64,000 nucleotides of DNA from Mycobacterium bourgelatii (GCF_010723575.1 NZ_BLKZ01000001.1:124001-188000), one strand, 5' to 3'. Positions 8,274 through 17,519 are shown, counted from the first letter of the stretch. Notes: generated by a model not told the origin, from the sequence alone. Numbers and translations: made by a program.

Positions 8274-11200
8274 CTAAGCCGCCGCCTTTATCAGCGCAAG
8301 CTCTTCGGTGAGAACCTTGATGGTGTAACGGATCTGGTCTTCGGAATGGCAACTCGTTATAAAGAACCGCAGCCGCGCTTTGTCCTCCGGCACGGCCGGG
8401 TACAGGATTGGGTTGACATTGACACCGCGCTTCAGCAACGCGTTCGACAGCTTGAGTGCGGTCATCGAGTCGCCGACGATGCACGGCACGATCGGAGTGC
8501 CCAAGCTGTCGCCGGTGTCCAGGCCGGCTTCGCGAGCCAGGCGCAGGAACAGCATGGACAATTCGCGCAGCCTAACCAGGTGCTCCGGCTCGCTGTGCAT
8601 TGTTCGGATCGCCGCCAGCGCGGCCGCCGCGATGCTCGGCGGTATACCGCCACTGAAGATGAAACCCGGCGTCGTGTACTTGAGGTATTGGATGAGTTCG
8701 TTGGTCCCGGCGACGTAGCCGCCGCAGGCAGCCAATGCCTTCGACATTGTGCCGGACCACAATTCAACCGCACCGCGGTCGACGTCGAAGTACTCCCCGA
8801 TGCCGCCGCCGGTCGCGCCGAGCACCCCGATGCTATGTGCCTCGTCGATCATCAGCAGCGCCTGGTGTTTGCGTTTGACGTCGATGAACGCCGGCAGGTC
8901 GGCGATGTCACCGTCCTGGCTGTAGACGCCCTCGATGATGATCAGCACCCGGCGGTACTGGTGGCGGATGTTGGTCAGCACTTCGTCCAGGGCGGCGGGG
9001 TTGTTGTGCGGGAACGGCCGCCTGGTCGCGCCGGAGAGCTTGCAGCCCTGCACGATGCTGTCGTGCGCCAGGCTGTCATGGATCACCAGGTCGCCTTCAC
9101 CGAGCAGGTGTCCGATCACCGTGACGTTGGTGGCGTGGCCGTTGACCAGTGCGAGTGCATCCTGGGTGCCGAGGAGTTTGGCCAGCTCGAGCTCCAGGTC
9201 GCGGTGAATCGGCTTTTCGCCGGCGAGGAGCCGCGACGCCGAGCAGGAGCTGCCCCAGCGGCGAACCGCGTCGGTCATCGCCTCGGCTACCGCTGGGTGA
9301 CCGGACATGCCCAAGTAATTGAAGCTGGAAAAGTTGATTACCTCGACGCCGTTGACTATCGAGGTGGCATCGGTGATGCCGTCGTTGACCACGAAGTACG
9401 GGTTCTCGATGCCGGCGGCCTCGACGTGCGCGATGCGCTCGGCCAGCGCCTTGACTTCGGCGAACTCGCTGATGTCGTATTCCGGCTGCACGGACCCGTT
9501 CGGCGTTGTTCCCGTTGCGGATTCGTGCGCCTGGCCGCCGGCCATGACGATCACGTCGGCGACCGTGGTGGCGGGACCGAACATCGCCAGATTGATGTTG
9601 CGGCCCGGCAGCTTGCGATTCAAGCCACCGAACAGGTCCGTCACCATGATCGAGTCGAACCCCAGGTCGCCGATGATGGTCTGGGAGTTGCGCAGTCGCT
9701 GCTCCGGAAATCCACTGACCCGGGCGATTTCGGACCGCACGATGCCCGCCGTACTGACGGCCGGTTGCGTCGTCAGTGACTCTGGGAACGGCACAGCCGG
9801 CACATTCCCACCGCTGTATGCGGCGAGCACGGCCGCTTGTTCGCGGAACAGCGCGATGAGATTGTCCATCGTTGTGTCCTGGGTGAAAGTGGAGGTGGGG
9901 GTGCCTGCCGAGGCAGAGGTTGACATGGTGGCGGATTCGTTGACCCAAAAACGATTGGTGGTGCTGAACTGGTAGCCGCTCAACCGATGCGTCACCTGAG
10001 CCTCGGCTGGATACAACAGGCTCCAGTTCGGATTCAGGCCGTGGCGGTACAGTGCGGCAACGGTTTCCGCGACGCCCGACGCAACCGTCACGGACGGCGG
10101 GACGACTTCAGCAGTGGCCTCCTGTGCTCGTACGATCATTGGGCCCAGGGTCCGCTTGGGCCCGAATTCGACGAGCAGCGTCGGATCGGCCTCCATCGCC
10201 GCGGCGGCCGCGTCGGCGAACCGCACGGTCGCCCCGACATGCGCGGTCCAGTAGGCCGCATCCATTGGTTCGTCGTCACCGAGCATCCGGCCGTGCAAGG
10301 TGGAATAGATGGGGTAAGCGGGCAATCCGTAGTCACACTGCGCGGCGACGGCCGCGAACTCGGCGGCGATCGGCTCCATCAGCCGGGAGTGGAAGGCGTG
10401 CGACACGTTGAGCCGTCGCACTCGCACGCCGGCCTCGGTGAGGGAGTGCGCCGCCCGCTCGATCTCTTCGAGCGCACCGGAGAGCACGATCTCTTCGGGT
10501 CCATTCACGGCAGCGAGATCCAGTGGCAGCCCGTCGATCTCGCTGATCGGACCGAGGACCGCCAGCATGCCACCGCCGTCGGGCAGTTGCTGCATCAAGC
10601 GGCCTCGGGCGGCGACCAGGCGGCAGGCATCGTCGAGGCTGAATACCTCGGCGATGACGGCCGCGGCGTACTCGCCGATGCTGTGGCCGAGCAGCCAGGC
10701 CGGTTCGGCGCCCATCTCAACCAGCGCCTGTGCCTGCGCATACTGCAGCGCGAAGATACCGGGCTGGGCGAATTCCGTGCGGTTGATGCGGTCGTCATCC
10801 ATGACATCGCGGATGCGCACCCCCAGGTGCGGCAGCAGCGCCGTCTCGACCCGGTCGAACGCGTCGCGGAATGCCGGGATGTTCTCTTGCAGCGCCGCGG
10901 CCATGCCGGGGTACTGCGCGCCCTGACCGCTGAACAACCAGCCGGCCGACATCCCGCCGGACACAACGGTTTCCAAGTCGTCGGCACGCAACGCTGCGAC
11001 GGCTTCGGAGCGATCGGCGGTGACCACGGCCAGCCGGACCTTGCCCCGGGATTTGATCTGGTTGGTCGACCAGCACAGCTGCGATAGGGGAGCCGCGGTG
11101 CTCTCGATGTCCTTGGCAAGCTGTAATGCGTTGCGTCGCAACGCCTCGGTGCAGTCGGCCGAGAGGGAGAGGATGCCCCCGCCGGTGGTTCCCGACTTGG

Positions 11201-12479
11201 GCTGAGCCACAGGTTCATCGGCGGGCGCGGTGGCCAGCACCACATGGCAATTGGTGCCGCCAATGCCGAAGCTGGATACACCGGCATAGACCGTGTCGGC
11301 GGGCAGCTCCATCGGTTCGGACAACAACCGCAGCCCACCGTCGGCCAGTCGTAGCGCCTCGTTCTCGGTGTCGGCGAATCGGGACGGCGGGACCACGCCG
11401 TGGTGCAGGCTGAGCACGACCTTGATCAGGCCCGCGATCCCGGCCGCGCCTTCGGTGTGGCCGAGGTTACCCTTGATCGACCCGACCGCGCAGGGCTGGT
11501 CACGCCCGGATCGATGGGCATGGGCAAGGGCTTTCGCCTCGATCATGTCGCCCAGCAGGGTGCCGGTGCCGTGCGCCTCGACGAAGCTGATCTGCGCCGG
11601 ACTGATTCCGGCGGCTTTGTAGGTGGCGTCGACGACCTGCTGCTGGGCCCAGCGGCTGGGTGCGGTGATGCCGTTGCTGCGGCCGTCGCTGTTGACCGCG
11701 CTGCCCTTGATAACGGCGTAGATCGGCAACCGCGCGGCGAGGGCGTCGTCCAGTCGGCGCAGGACGACGGCGGCGACGCCCTCGCCGCGACCGATGCCGT
11801 CGGCCGAGCCACTGAACGGCTTGCAGCGCCCATCCGGGGCCGCCAAACCGGCCTGGGTGTAGAAGACATTGAGTGCGGGGGTCAGGGCCAGGTTCACGCC
11901 GGCGGCGATCGCTTGGTCGCATTCGCCATTGCGCAGCGCCTGGACGGCCAGGTGCACGGCGACCAAGGACGAAGAGCACGCGGTGTCCACGGCGAGGCTG
12001 GGGCCCCTGAGGTCCAGTTGGTAGGACAGCCGGTTGGCGGTCATGAAGTAGCCGTTGCCGGTGCCGGACTGCGCAGTGATCCGCCGGTGGTCCGCCATGT
12101 GCAGGTGGGCCCATTCGTTGGCCATCACGCCGACGTACACCCCGGTCTTCGAACACGCCTGCGCCCGTGGATCAAGGGTGGCGTTTTCGATTGCCCGCCA
12201 GGCCGTTTGGAGCAGCAGGCGCTGCTGTGGGTCCATCGCCTCCGCTTCGCGTGGCGGGATGCCGAAGAACTCGTTGTCGAAAGCGTCCGCGTCGCTGATC
12301 GACCCGCCGGTCCGGTGGTTGATCGTCCCGTCGGCAACTAGCTGGGCGGCGTCCCAGCGCTCGGTCGGCGGAATCTCGTCGATTGCGTCCGCGTTGTCCA
12401 GCAACAACTTCCACAGCCGGGCCGGGTCGCTTGCTTTGGGAAAGCGGCAGTCAAGCCCGACGACGGCGATGTCGGTCAT
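8274..12479 (-). CDS. Polyketide synthase-alpha-oxoamine synthase fusion (KS-AT-ACP-AOS)
   Basis: A 1401-residue megaenzyme. Ketosynthase, residues 1-420: active Cys168 in DTACSSS, His303 in EAHGTGT, His341 in GNLGHTEG. Acyltransferase, about 510-800: Ser600 in GHSIGEYAAA, and HAFH at 694-697, the malonyl-CoA signature. ACP, about 905-985: phosphopantetheine Ser943 in LGFDSIM. PLP alpha-oxoamine synthase, about 1020-1401: Asp1212 and His1215 in DEAHSIG, Schiff-base Lys1247 in SGTMSKALA. There is no ketoreductase, dehydratase, enoylreductase or thioesterase. The AOS domain belongs with serine palmitoyltransferase, AONS and ALAS, which condense an acyl thioester with an amino acid, losing CO2. 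It would therefore be the release domain. The gene is divergent from a free ACP and lies 17 bp upstream of a polyol dehydrogenase. All key residues seem intact. No named product is recognised. Confidence 0.93.
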   Translation of the reverse strand: MTDIAVVGLDCRFPKASDPARLWKLLLDNADAIDEIPPTERWDAAQLVADGTINHRTGGSISDADAFDNEFFGIPPREAEAMDPQQRLLLQTAWRAIENATLDPRAQACSKTGVYVGVMANEWAHLHMADHRRITAQSGTGNGYFMTANRLSYQLDLRGPSLAVDTACSSSLVAVHLAVQALRNGECDQAIAAGVNLALTPALNVFYTQAGLAAPDGRCKPFSGSADGIGRGEGVAAVVLRRLDDALAARLPIYAVIKGSAVNSDGRSNGITAPSRWAQQQVVDATYKAAGISPAQISFVEAHGTGTLLGDMIEAKALAHAHRSGRDQPCAVGSIKGNLGHTEGAAGIAGLIKVVLSLHHGVVPPSRFADTENEALRLADGGLRLLSEPMELPADTVYAGVSSFGIGGTNCHVVLATAPADEPVAQPKSGTTGGGILSLSADCTEALRRNALQLAKDIESTAAPLSQLCWSTNQIKSRGKVRLAVVTADRSEAVAALRADDLETVVSGGMSAGWLFSGQGAQYPGMAAALQENIPAFRDAFDRVETALLPHLGVRIRDVMDDDRINRTEFAQPGIFALQYAQAQALVEMGAEPAWLLGHSIGEYAAAVIAEVFSLDDACRLVAARGRLMQQLPDGGGMLAVLGPISEIDGLPLDLAAVNGPEEIVLSGALEEIERAAHSLTEAGVRVRRLNVSHAFHSRLMEPIAAEFAAVAAQCDYGLPAYPIYSTLHGRMLGDDEPMDAAYWTAHVGATVRFADAAAAAMEADPTLLVEFGPKRTLGPMIVRAQEATAEVVPPSVTVASGVAETVAALYRHGLNPNWSLLYPAEAQVTHRLSGYQFSTTNRFWVNESATMSTSASAGTPTSTFTQDTTMDNLIALFREQAAVLAAYSGGNVPAVPFPESLTTQPAVSTAGIVRSEIARVSGFPEQRLRNSQTIIGDLGFDSIMVTDLFGGLNRKLPGRNINLAMFGPATTVADVIVMAGGQAHESATGTTPNGSVQPEYDISEFAEVKALAERIAHVEAAGIENPYFVVNDGITDATSIVNGVEVINFSSFNYLGMSGHPAVAEAMTDAVRRWGSSCSASRLLAGEKPIHRDLELELAKLLGTQDALALVNGHATNVTVIGHLLGEGDLVIHDSLAHDSIVQGCKLSGATRRPFPHNNPAALDEVLTNIRHQYRRVLIIIEGVYSQDGDIADLPAFIDVKRKHQALLMIDEAHSIGVLGATGGGIGEYFDVDRGAVELWSGTMSKALAACGGYVAGTNELIQYLKYTTPGFIFSGGIPPSIAAAALAAIRTMHSEPEHLVRLRELSMLFLRLAREAGLDTGDSLGTPIVPCIVGDSMTALKLSNALLKRGVNVNPILYPAVPEDKARLRFFITSCHSEDQIRYTIKVLTEELALIKAAA

Positions 12480-12565
12480 CAGGTGACCGGTTCAACGCCG
12501 GGGTAGGCGGGCGACATCATGCGGTCAAGGGTAGTGGGTGACGAGTCGATTTGTGCCGTTAGCTG

Positions 12566-12578
12566 GCCCTTTTAGGGC
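12566..12578. promoter_or_regulatory. Short inverted repeat in the PKS/ACP divergent promoter region
   Basis: GCCCT-TTT-AGGGC is a perfect 5-bp-arm inverted repeat near the centre of the 180-bp gap (12480-12659) between the divergently transcribed PKS and ACP genes. It could be an operator or part of a 5' untranslated hairpin. No clear -10/-35 pair was recognised in the gap. Confidence 0.3.
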
Positions 12579-12659
12579 GTTGAGAAAGCTCCAAGAGAAC
12601 AGCAAGCCCCGCTCCTGAGACTCATTCCCAACAGCAACCGTCACCGCACAGGAGCCCCG

Positions 12660-12926
12660 ATGAACGCCAACCGCCGCCCGATCCTCCGCTGGCTGACCAC
12701 GACCCTCGCCGCCGCGCTCGAGGTCTCGGTCACCAGCCTGGACCCGATGGTGCCGCTGGCCGAGATGGGTGTGGACTCCGTCCAAGCGGTCAGCCTGGTG
12801 GGCCAGATCGAGATGCAGTACGACATCGACGTCGACCCGACCCTGGTCTTCGACTACCCGACCCTTGCGCACATCGCCGAATACATCAGCACATCCCTCG
12901 TGGAGCAGACGGCGGCCGTCGCGTAA
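12660..12926 (+). CDS. Stand-alone acyl carrier protein
   Basis: An 88-residue acyl carrier protein with the phosphopantetheine attachment site in EMGVDSVQAVSL (Ser in GVDS). A four-helix pattern is consistent, with YDIDVDPTLVFDYPTLAHIAEYI closing the domain, as in PKS-type carrier proteins. CAGGAG lies 6 bases before the ATG, a good ribosome site. It is divergent from the PKS and converges on the fatty-acyl-AMP ligase with only 9 bases between stops. The natural role is to accept an acyl group from that ligase and pass it to the ketosynthase. Being free rather than fused is common for FAAL-linked carriers. Confidence 0.92.
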   Translation: MNANRRPILRWLTTTLAAALEVSVTSLDPMVPLAEMGVDSVQAVSLVGQIEMQYDIDVDPTLVFDYPTLAHIAEYISTSLVEQTAAVA

Positions 12927-12935
12927 CGGAGCTTG

Positions 12936-14657
12936 TCACCCGATCACGGGGCTGACGTGGAGAACGTTGGACAGCTCGGAATTCAGGTAGGCGGCGCGCA
13001 TCGACGCGCGCTGTACCTTTCCGCTGGTCGTGAGATGGATGCCGGCGCGGTCGACCAACACCACACCGGGGGCCGGGACCTCAAAGGCTCGTGCGACGTC
13101 GCGCTTGACCGATGCGGCCAGTTCCGCATAGGTCAATCCGTCCAGTACGGCGTCCTTGACCGCCTGGATCAGGACGAGGCGTTCGGCGTCGTTGACGTCG
13201 ACCGAGATGACAACTCCGCGTGCACCGGCCAACGCTGGGTGCACGGTCTGCACGAACTCTTCGATGTCCTGCGGGTAGAGGTTGCGGCCGTTGATGATCA
13301 ACAGATCTTTGCGACGGCCGGTGACGTAGAGCTCGCCGTCGTGCAGCAGCCCCAGGTCGCCCGTGCGCAGGAAGGGACCGTCGCCGCCGCTGGTGCGGGC
13401 CTCAAAGCGCTGGAGTGTCTCCTCCGGGCGGTTGCGGTAGCCGCTGGCCACGCTCGGGCTGCGCAGCCAGATCTCGCCGACGCGGTCCTCGGGCAACTCC
13501 TCGAGGGTGTCCGGGCCGACGATGCGCACGTCGACGCCGGGTGCCGGCGCGCCGGAACTCACCAGGCTGACCGACCGCTGCGTAGCGGGTGAGTAGCGGT
13601 TCTGCTCGAGAGCTTCGGCATCGGCGTCGAGGTAGCGCTGCACGCCGCCACAGATGGTGGCCATCAACGTCACCTCGGCCAGACCGTAGGTAGGACGCAA
13701 GACCGTAGCCGCAAACCCGGCCGGCGCAAGCAGCTCGGTGATTCGCTCCACGGTGCGGCGGCGAACCGGCTCGGCGCCATTGAGCGCGGCTTTCCAGGAG
13801 GACAGGTCGAGCCCGGCGAGGTGCTCAGGGGTCACCCGGCGGGCGATCAAGTCGTAGGCGAAGTTCGGTGCGGCGGCGTGGGTGCCGCGGTAGTCGCTGA
13901 CCGCCTTGAGCATGCGGATCGGCTGCTTCAGGAATGCCAGCGGAGACATGTTGACGATGTTGGTCCCCACGAAGAACGCCAGCATCCCGCTGATCAGGCC
14001 CATGTCGTGGAAGTGCGGAATCCAACCGACGAGGACGGACTCGTCGGTCACACCAACCGCTTCGGCGATCGTCGCCTCGTTGCTCAGCACGTTGCCGTGG
14101 GTGACGCCGACGCCCTTCGGGTCACCGGTCGAGCCGGAGGTGTACTGCAGGAAGGCCACGGCGTCGGGCGCGATCTGCGGCATCGTCCAGTCATCCGGGT
14201 CGGCGAGCGGCCCGTCGTCGATCGCCACGCAGCGGATCGGGTGCTCAAGGCCGAGGCCATCGATGCCCGCGGCGAGCACGTCGCGGAGCTTGGCGCTGGT
14301 GAGTGCCAGACCACTACCGGCGTCGCGAAGAATGCTGGCGACACGGGACAAGCTGCGTTCGTCATGCGGCAGCGGAGCCGGGACCGCGATCACACCGGCG
14401 TACACGCAGCCGAGGAACGCCCGCCAAAAGTCGAGACCCGGCTCGAACAACAGCAGCACGGGCCGCGTGGCTTCCGGACGTGAGCCCAGCCACGCCGCCA
14501 CCTCGCGAGCGCTGCGGTCGAGGGCTGTAAGCGTCGTGACGTCTTCAACCAGATGCCGCCCAGACTCGACCAGGTAAGTGAAATTCCTTGTTTCGCCGTA
14601 GGTTTCGAGACGAGACCGAAAGCAGGAAACAAGGTTCGAGTGCCCGGTATGAGCCAT
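12936..14657 (-). CDS. Fatty-acyl-AMP ligase (FAAL, FadD-type)
   Basis: A 573-residue adenylate-forming enzyme of the mycobacterial FAAL class. Motifs: QYTSGSTGDPKGVGVTHGN (P-loop, about 171-189), YGLAEVTL, RTGDLG, and the C-terminal hinge GRRKDLLIINGRN followed by YPQDIE. The VGVTHGN and GRNLYPQDIE wording is typical of FAALs, which make acyl-adenylates and hand the acyl chain to a carrier protein rather than to CoA. Start ATG 14657 has AAAGGAGG a few bases upstream. It starts 10 bases after the FMO stop, so they are one transcript. The adjacent free ACP is the obvious acceptor. Confidence 0.92.
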   Translation of the reverse strand: MAHTGHSNLVSCFRSRLETYGETRNFTYLVESGRHLVEDVTTLTALDRSAREVAAWLGSRPEATRPVLLLFEPGLDFWRAFLGCVYAGVIAVPAPLPHDERSLSRVASILRDAGSGLALTSAKLRDVLAAGIDGLGLEHPIRCVAIDDGPLADPDDWTMPQIAPDAVAFLQYTSGSTGDPKGVGVTHGNVLSNEATIAEAVGVTDESVLVGWIPHFHDMGLISGMLAFFVGTNIVNMSPLAFLKQPIRMLKAVSDYRGTHAAAPNFAYDLIARRVTPEHLAGLDLSSWKAALNGAEPVRRRTVERITELLAPAGFAATVLRPTYGLAEVTLMATICGGVQRYLDADAEALEQNRYSPATQRSVSLVSSGAPAPGVDVRIVGPDTLEELPEDRVGEIWLRSPSVASGYRNRPEETLQRFEARTSGGDGPFLRTGDLGLLHDGELYVTGRRKDLLIINGRNLYPQDIEEFVQTVHPALAGARGVVISVDVNDAERLVLIQAVKDAVLDGLTYAELAASVKRDVARAFEVPAPGVVLVDRAGIHLTTSGKVQRASMRAAYLNSELSNVLHVSPVIG

Positions 14658-14667
14658 TGCCCCTCCT

Positions 14668-16482
14668 TTAGGTGGGGTGGTGCACCTCTTGCAAGCCGTA
14701 TACGGGCGTGGGGATCCCCTCATAACGGGCCTTGAGTTGCAGCGCCAAGAAGAGCGAGTAATGCCGTGATTGGTGCAGGTTGCCGCCGTGGAACCACAGG
14801 TTCTCCTGTTGGGTCGGCTTCCACATGTTGCGCAGCTCGCCTTCCCACGGTCCGGGGTCTTGGGTGGTGCCCGAACCGTAGCCCCACACCTTGCCGACCC
14901 TGTCGGCCACGTCCTGACCGATCAGGTCTGCCACAAAGCTGTTCATCGACCGGAAGCCGGTGGCGTAGACAACCAGATCGGCGGGCAGTTGGGTGCCGTC
15001 GGCCAGCATCACCGAGTCCTCGGTCAGCCGGTCCACCGCACCGTGGCGAAGCTTGATGCTGCCGTCGCAGATGAGATCGCAGGCGCCGACATCGATATAG
15101 AAGCCGCCGCCGCGCCGCAGGTACTTCATGAACTGGCCGGAGTCGTCGTCGCCGAAATCCAGCCGGAAGCCGGCCTGCGCCAGGCGCTCGTATAAATCAC
15201 TGTCGCGCAATCGCATCGCGTCCGATATCGGCTTCTGGAAGTCCGCGATGATCCGGTACGGCACCGATGCCCCTGTCAGGTCGGCCTTTTCGGTCGTGAT
15301 ACCCGCAGCCGCCGCCTGCTCGGAGTACAGGCCGCCGAGTGCGATTTCCAGCACCGCCTCGGACGTGACGACGAGGGTCGACGCACGCTGCACCATGGTG
15401 ACGTCAGCGCCGTTCTCGTAGAGCGCCTTACAGATGTCGTGTGCGGAGGTGCCGGAGCCGATCACGACGGCGCGCTTGCCCGCATAGGCGTCCGGGCCGG
15501 GATGCTGGCTGGAGTGATGCTGTTCCCCCCGAAACTCGTTCTGGCCGGGGAGTTCCGGCACATTCGGCTTGCCCGCCATGCCCGTCGCCAGCACCAGGTG
15601 GGTGGGCCGTAGTGTGTGCCGTTCACCGTCGCGGTCGACCTCGACCGTCCACCGTTTGGTATCGGCACCAAAAGACGCCGAAAGGCACGTGGTCGATGTC
15701 CAGTACGGGATTTCCATTACCCGCGTATAGAACTCGAGCCAGTCCGCGATCTTGTCCTTTGGCGAAAACACCGGCCAGTTCGGCGGGAACGGCAGATACG
15801 GCAAGTGGTCGTACCACACCGGATCATGAAGGCAGAGCGTCTTGTACCGAGTACGCCAGTTGTCGCCGGGGCGGGCGTGCTTTTCTAGGACGATGGCCGG
15901 GACCCCCACCTGGCTCAGCCGGGCACCCAGCGCGATTCCGCCTTGGCCGCCCCCAACGATCACTACATACGGCTGTTGCGAATAGCCGAGGGAGGCTTCG
16001 TGTTCCGCGCGCTTCTCGGCCCATGTCAGGTCCCGGTCGGGACCGTGCACCGCCCCGAGCGGTCGGCGCGAACCGACCGGCTCCTCGTGGCCCTTGAGCT
16101 CGTTCAGCGCGGTGAGCAGTGTCCAACCCTGATCACCCTTGAGCCGCAGGTGACCGACGGCCCGGCCGACGGTGGTCTCGAACTCGATGAACGCCGACGT
16201 CACGCCGTCGCCCTCGTCGACCGGAGGTTCCTGGGTGCGAAAACCCGCCGGGTTAGTGTCGTCGAGCCGCGCACGCAACATGTTGACGATGCCTTCGCGG
16301 CCCTCGACTGTCTTGATATTCCAGGTGAACGCCACCAGATCCCGCCAGAGGCTGTCTTGGTTGAACTTCGCAGCTACGCGGTCGACGTCGCGTGCCGCCA
16401 AGGCGGACTCGAAGTCGGCCAGCCACGTGTGAACGCGGGCCTCTGGCGATTGCTGGATGGCCGCATCCAACTGTTGAACCAT
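14668..16482 (-). CDS. Flavin-containing monooxygenase with N-terminal NTF2-like domain
   Basis: A 604-residue flavoprotein. Residues about 15-130 form a SnoaL/NTF2-like region; residues from 170 on are an FMO-type monooxygenase. The FAD site is VVIVGGGQGGIALGARL (G177-G182), the NADP site VVIGSGTSAHDICKAL (about 337-352), and YATGFRSMN (about 507) is the FMO ATG motif. Family members hydroxylate nitrogen or sulfur or perform Baeyer-Villiger insertion using FAD, NADPH and O2. It lies 10 bp upstream of the FAAL and 50 bp after the hydrolase, so it probably tailors the product of the neighbouring PKS. An amine or ketone, as predicted for that product, would suit this enzyme class. Confidence 0.9.
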   Translation of the reverse strand: MVQQLDAAIQQSPEARVHTWLADFESALAARDVDRVAAKFNQDSLWRDLVAFTWNIKTVEGREGIVNMLRARLDDTNPAGFRTQEPPVDEGDGVTSAFIEFETTVGRAVGHLRLKGDQGWTLLTALNELKGHEEPVGSRRPLGAVHGPDRDLTWAEKRAEHEASLGYSQQPYVVIVGGGQGGIALGARLSQVGVPAIVLEKHARPGDNWRTRYKTLCLHDPVWYDHLPYLPFPPNWPVFSPKDKIADWLEFYTRVMEIPYWTSTTCLSASFGADTKRWTVEVDRDGERHTLRPTHLVLATGMAGKPNVPELPGQNEFRGEQHHSSQHPGPDAYAGKRAVVIGSGTSAHDICKALYENGADVTMVQRASTLVVTSEAVLEIALGGLYSEQAAAAGITTEKADLTGASVPYRIIADFQKPISDAMRLRDSDLYERLAQAGFRLDFGDDDSGQFMKYLRRGGGFYIDVGACDLICDGSIKLRHGAVDRLTEDSVMLADGTQLPADLVVYATGFRSMNSFVADLIGQDVADRVGKVWGYGSGTTQDPGPWEGELRNMWKPTQQENLWFHGGNLHQSRHYSLFLALQLKARYEGIPTPVYGLQEVHHPT

Positions 16483-16532
16483 GCGAGCACGCTACACGCA
16501 GGGACCGCCCCTGGTGTATCCGTTGGACCGCT

Positions 16533-17393
16533 TTACAGCACCGAGTGTTCGCGCAGGAATTTCAGCGTCTCGCCGATCAATTCAGTGCCGTCGAGCAGTT
16601 CCCGATCATTGTGGTCTGCGTCGGCTATCAACACGAACTTCTTGGGTTCGGGGGCTGCGTCAAACAGCCGCCGGCTCAACGTATCTGGCACCACACTGTC
16701 CCGGTCGCCGGCGATGACCAGCAAGGGCGCCCTCAGAGCGGCGATCCGGTCGATGGACGGGTAGCGGTCCAACAGCAGGAGATGCAACGGCAGATACGGA
16801 TAGTGGACCCGGCCGGCGTCGGCCAGTGAGGTGAACGGCGAACGCAAGACCAAGGCCGCAGGCGGATGTTCAAGGGCAAGCCGCAGCGAGACGGCGCCAC
16901 CTAGCGATTCGCCGAAATACACCAGACGCTTAGGGTCAACCTCGGGCCGTGCGACAAGCCAGGCCCGAGCGGCGGCCGCGTCGAGGGCCAGGCCCTCCTC
17001 GGTGGGCTTCCCGGGGTTTTCTCCGTAGCCGCGGTAGTCGAACAGCAGTACCGAGAAGCCCGCGCGTTGCAGGGCGAGGGCCAGTGGCGCCCGTCCGGAA
17101 CGGTCGCCGCCGTTGCCGTTGCAGACCAGAATTGCCGGGCCCGGGCTTGCTCTAGTGCCCGGTCTGGGGCCTCGGCTTGGTAGGTACCACGCTCCGAGTC
17201 GGAGTCCGTCGGCGGTCTCCAGGACGACGTCTTGTGCGTCGCGCGCGATGGTGGTCACCGACGGCACCGGACCGCGCGTCGGAAAGTAGATGAGCCGACG
17301 CTGCTGGCCCCACAGGGTCGCGGCAAGTCCACCGAGCATGAGCGCGACGATAACGAACGCCAGCCCCCGCTTTCCAGGGCCCCTCCGGGTCAT
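16533..17393 (-). CDS. Membrane-anchored alpha/beta hydrolase
   Basis: A 286-residue alpha/beta hydrolase of the BEM46/peptidase S9-like type. After the start (ATG 17391-17393, MTRRGPGKRGLAF) a single hydrophobic helix at about residues 9-29 anchors it. The nucleophile elbow is YFGESLGGAVSLRLA. VIAGDRDSVVPD supplies the acid loop, and ADHND the histidine. Oxyanion-type HG is replaced by CNGNGGDRSG. It is the first gene of a minus-strand run hydrolase-FMO-FAAL, 50 bp before the FMO. It may hydrolyse an acyl ester or thioester at the membrane; a role in the PKS pathway is an inference from position. Confidence 0.8.
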   Translation of the reverse strand: MTRRGPGKRGLAFVIVALMLGGLAATLWGQQRRLIYFPTRGPVPSVTTIARDAQDVVLETADGLRLGAWYLPSRGPRPGTRASPGPAILVCNGNGGDRSGRAPLALALQRAGFSVLLFDYRGYGENPGKPTEEGLALDAAAARAWLVARPEVDPKRLVYFGESLGGAVSLRLALEHPPAALVLRSPFTSLADAGRVHYPYLPLHLLLLDRYPSIDRIAALRAPLLVIAGDRDSVVPDTLSRRLFDAAPEPKKFVLIADADHNDRELLDGTELIGETLKFLREHSVL

Positions 17394-17519
17394 AGACAAG
17401 TCATACTCAAGGGGCCTCGCATGCAACGGATTCGATGCGAAGACGGAATTATGCATGCGTTTGATGGCGAGATCCGCCGGGTATGTGATCTGCATCATGC
17501 ACTCGACGGGAGAAACGAC

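Noticed and set aside
8346..9779. 477-residue plus-strand frame opposite the PKS
   Set aside because: The PKS frame is complete with all motifs; the plus frame has shadow composition and no recognisable domain.
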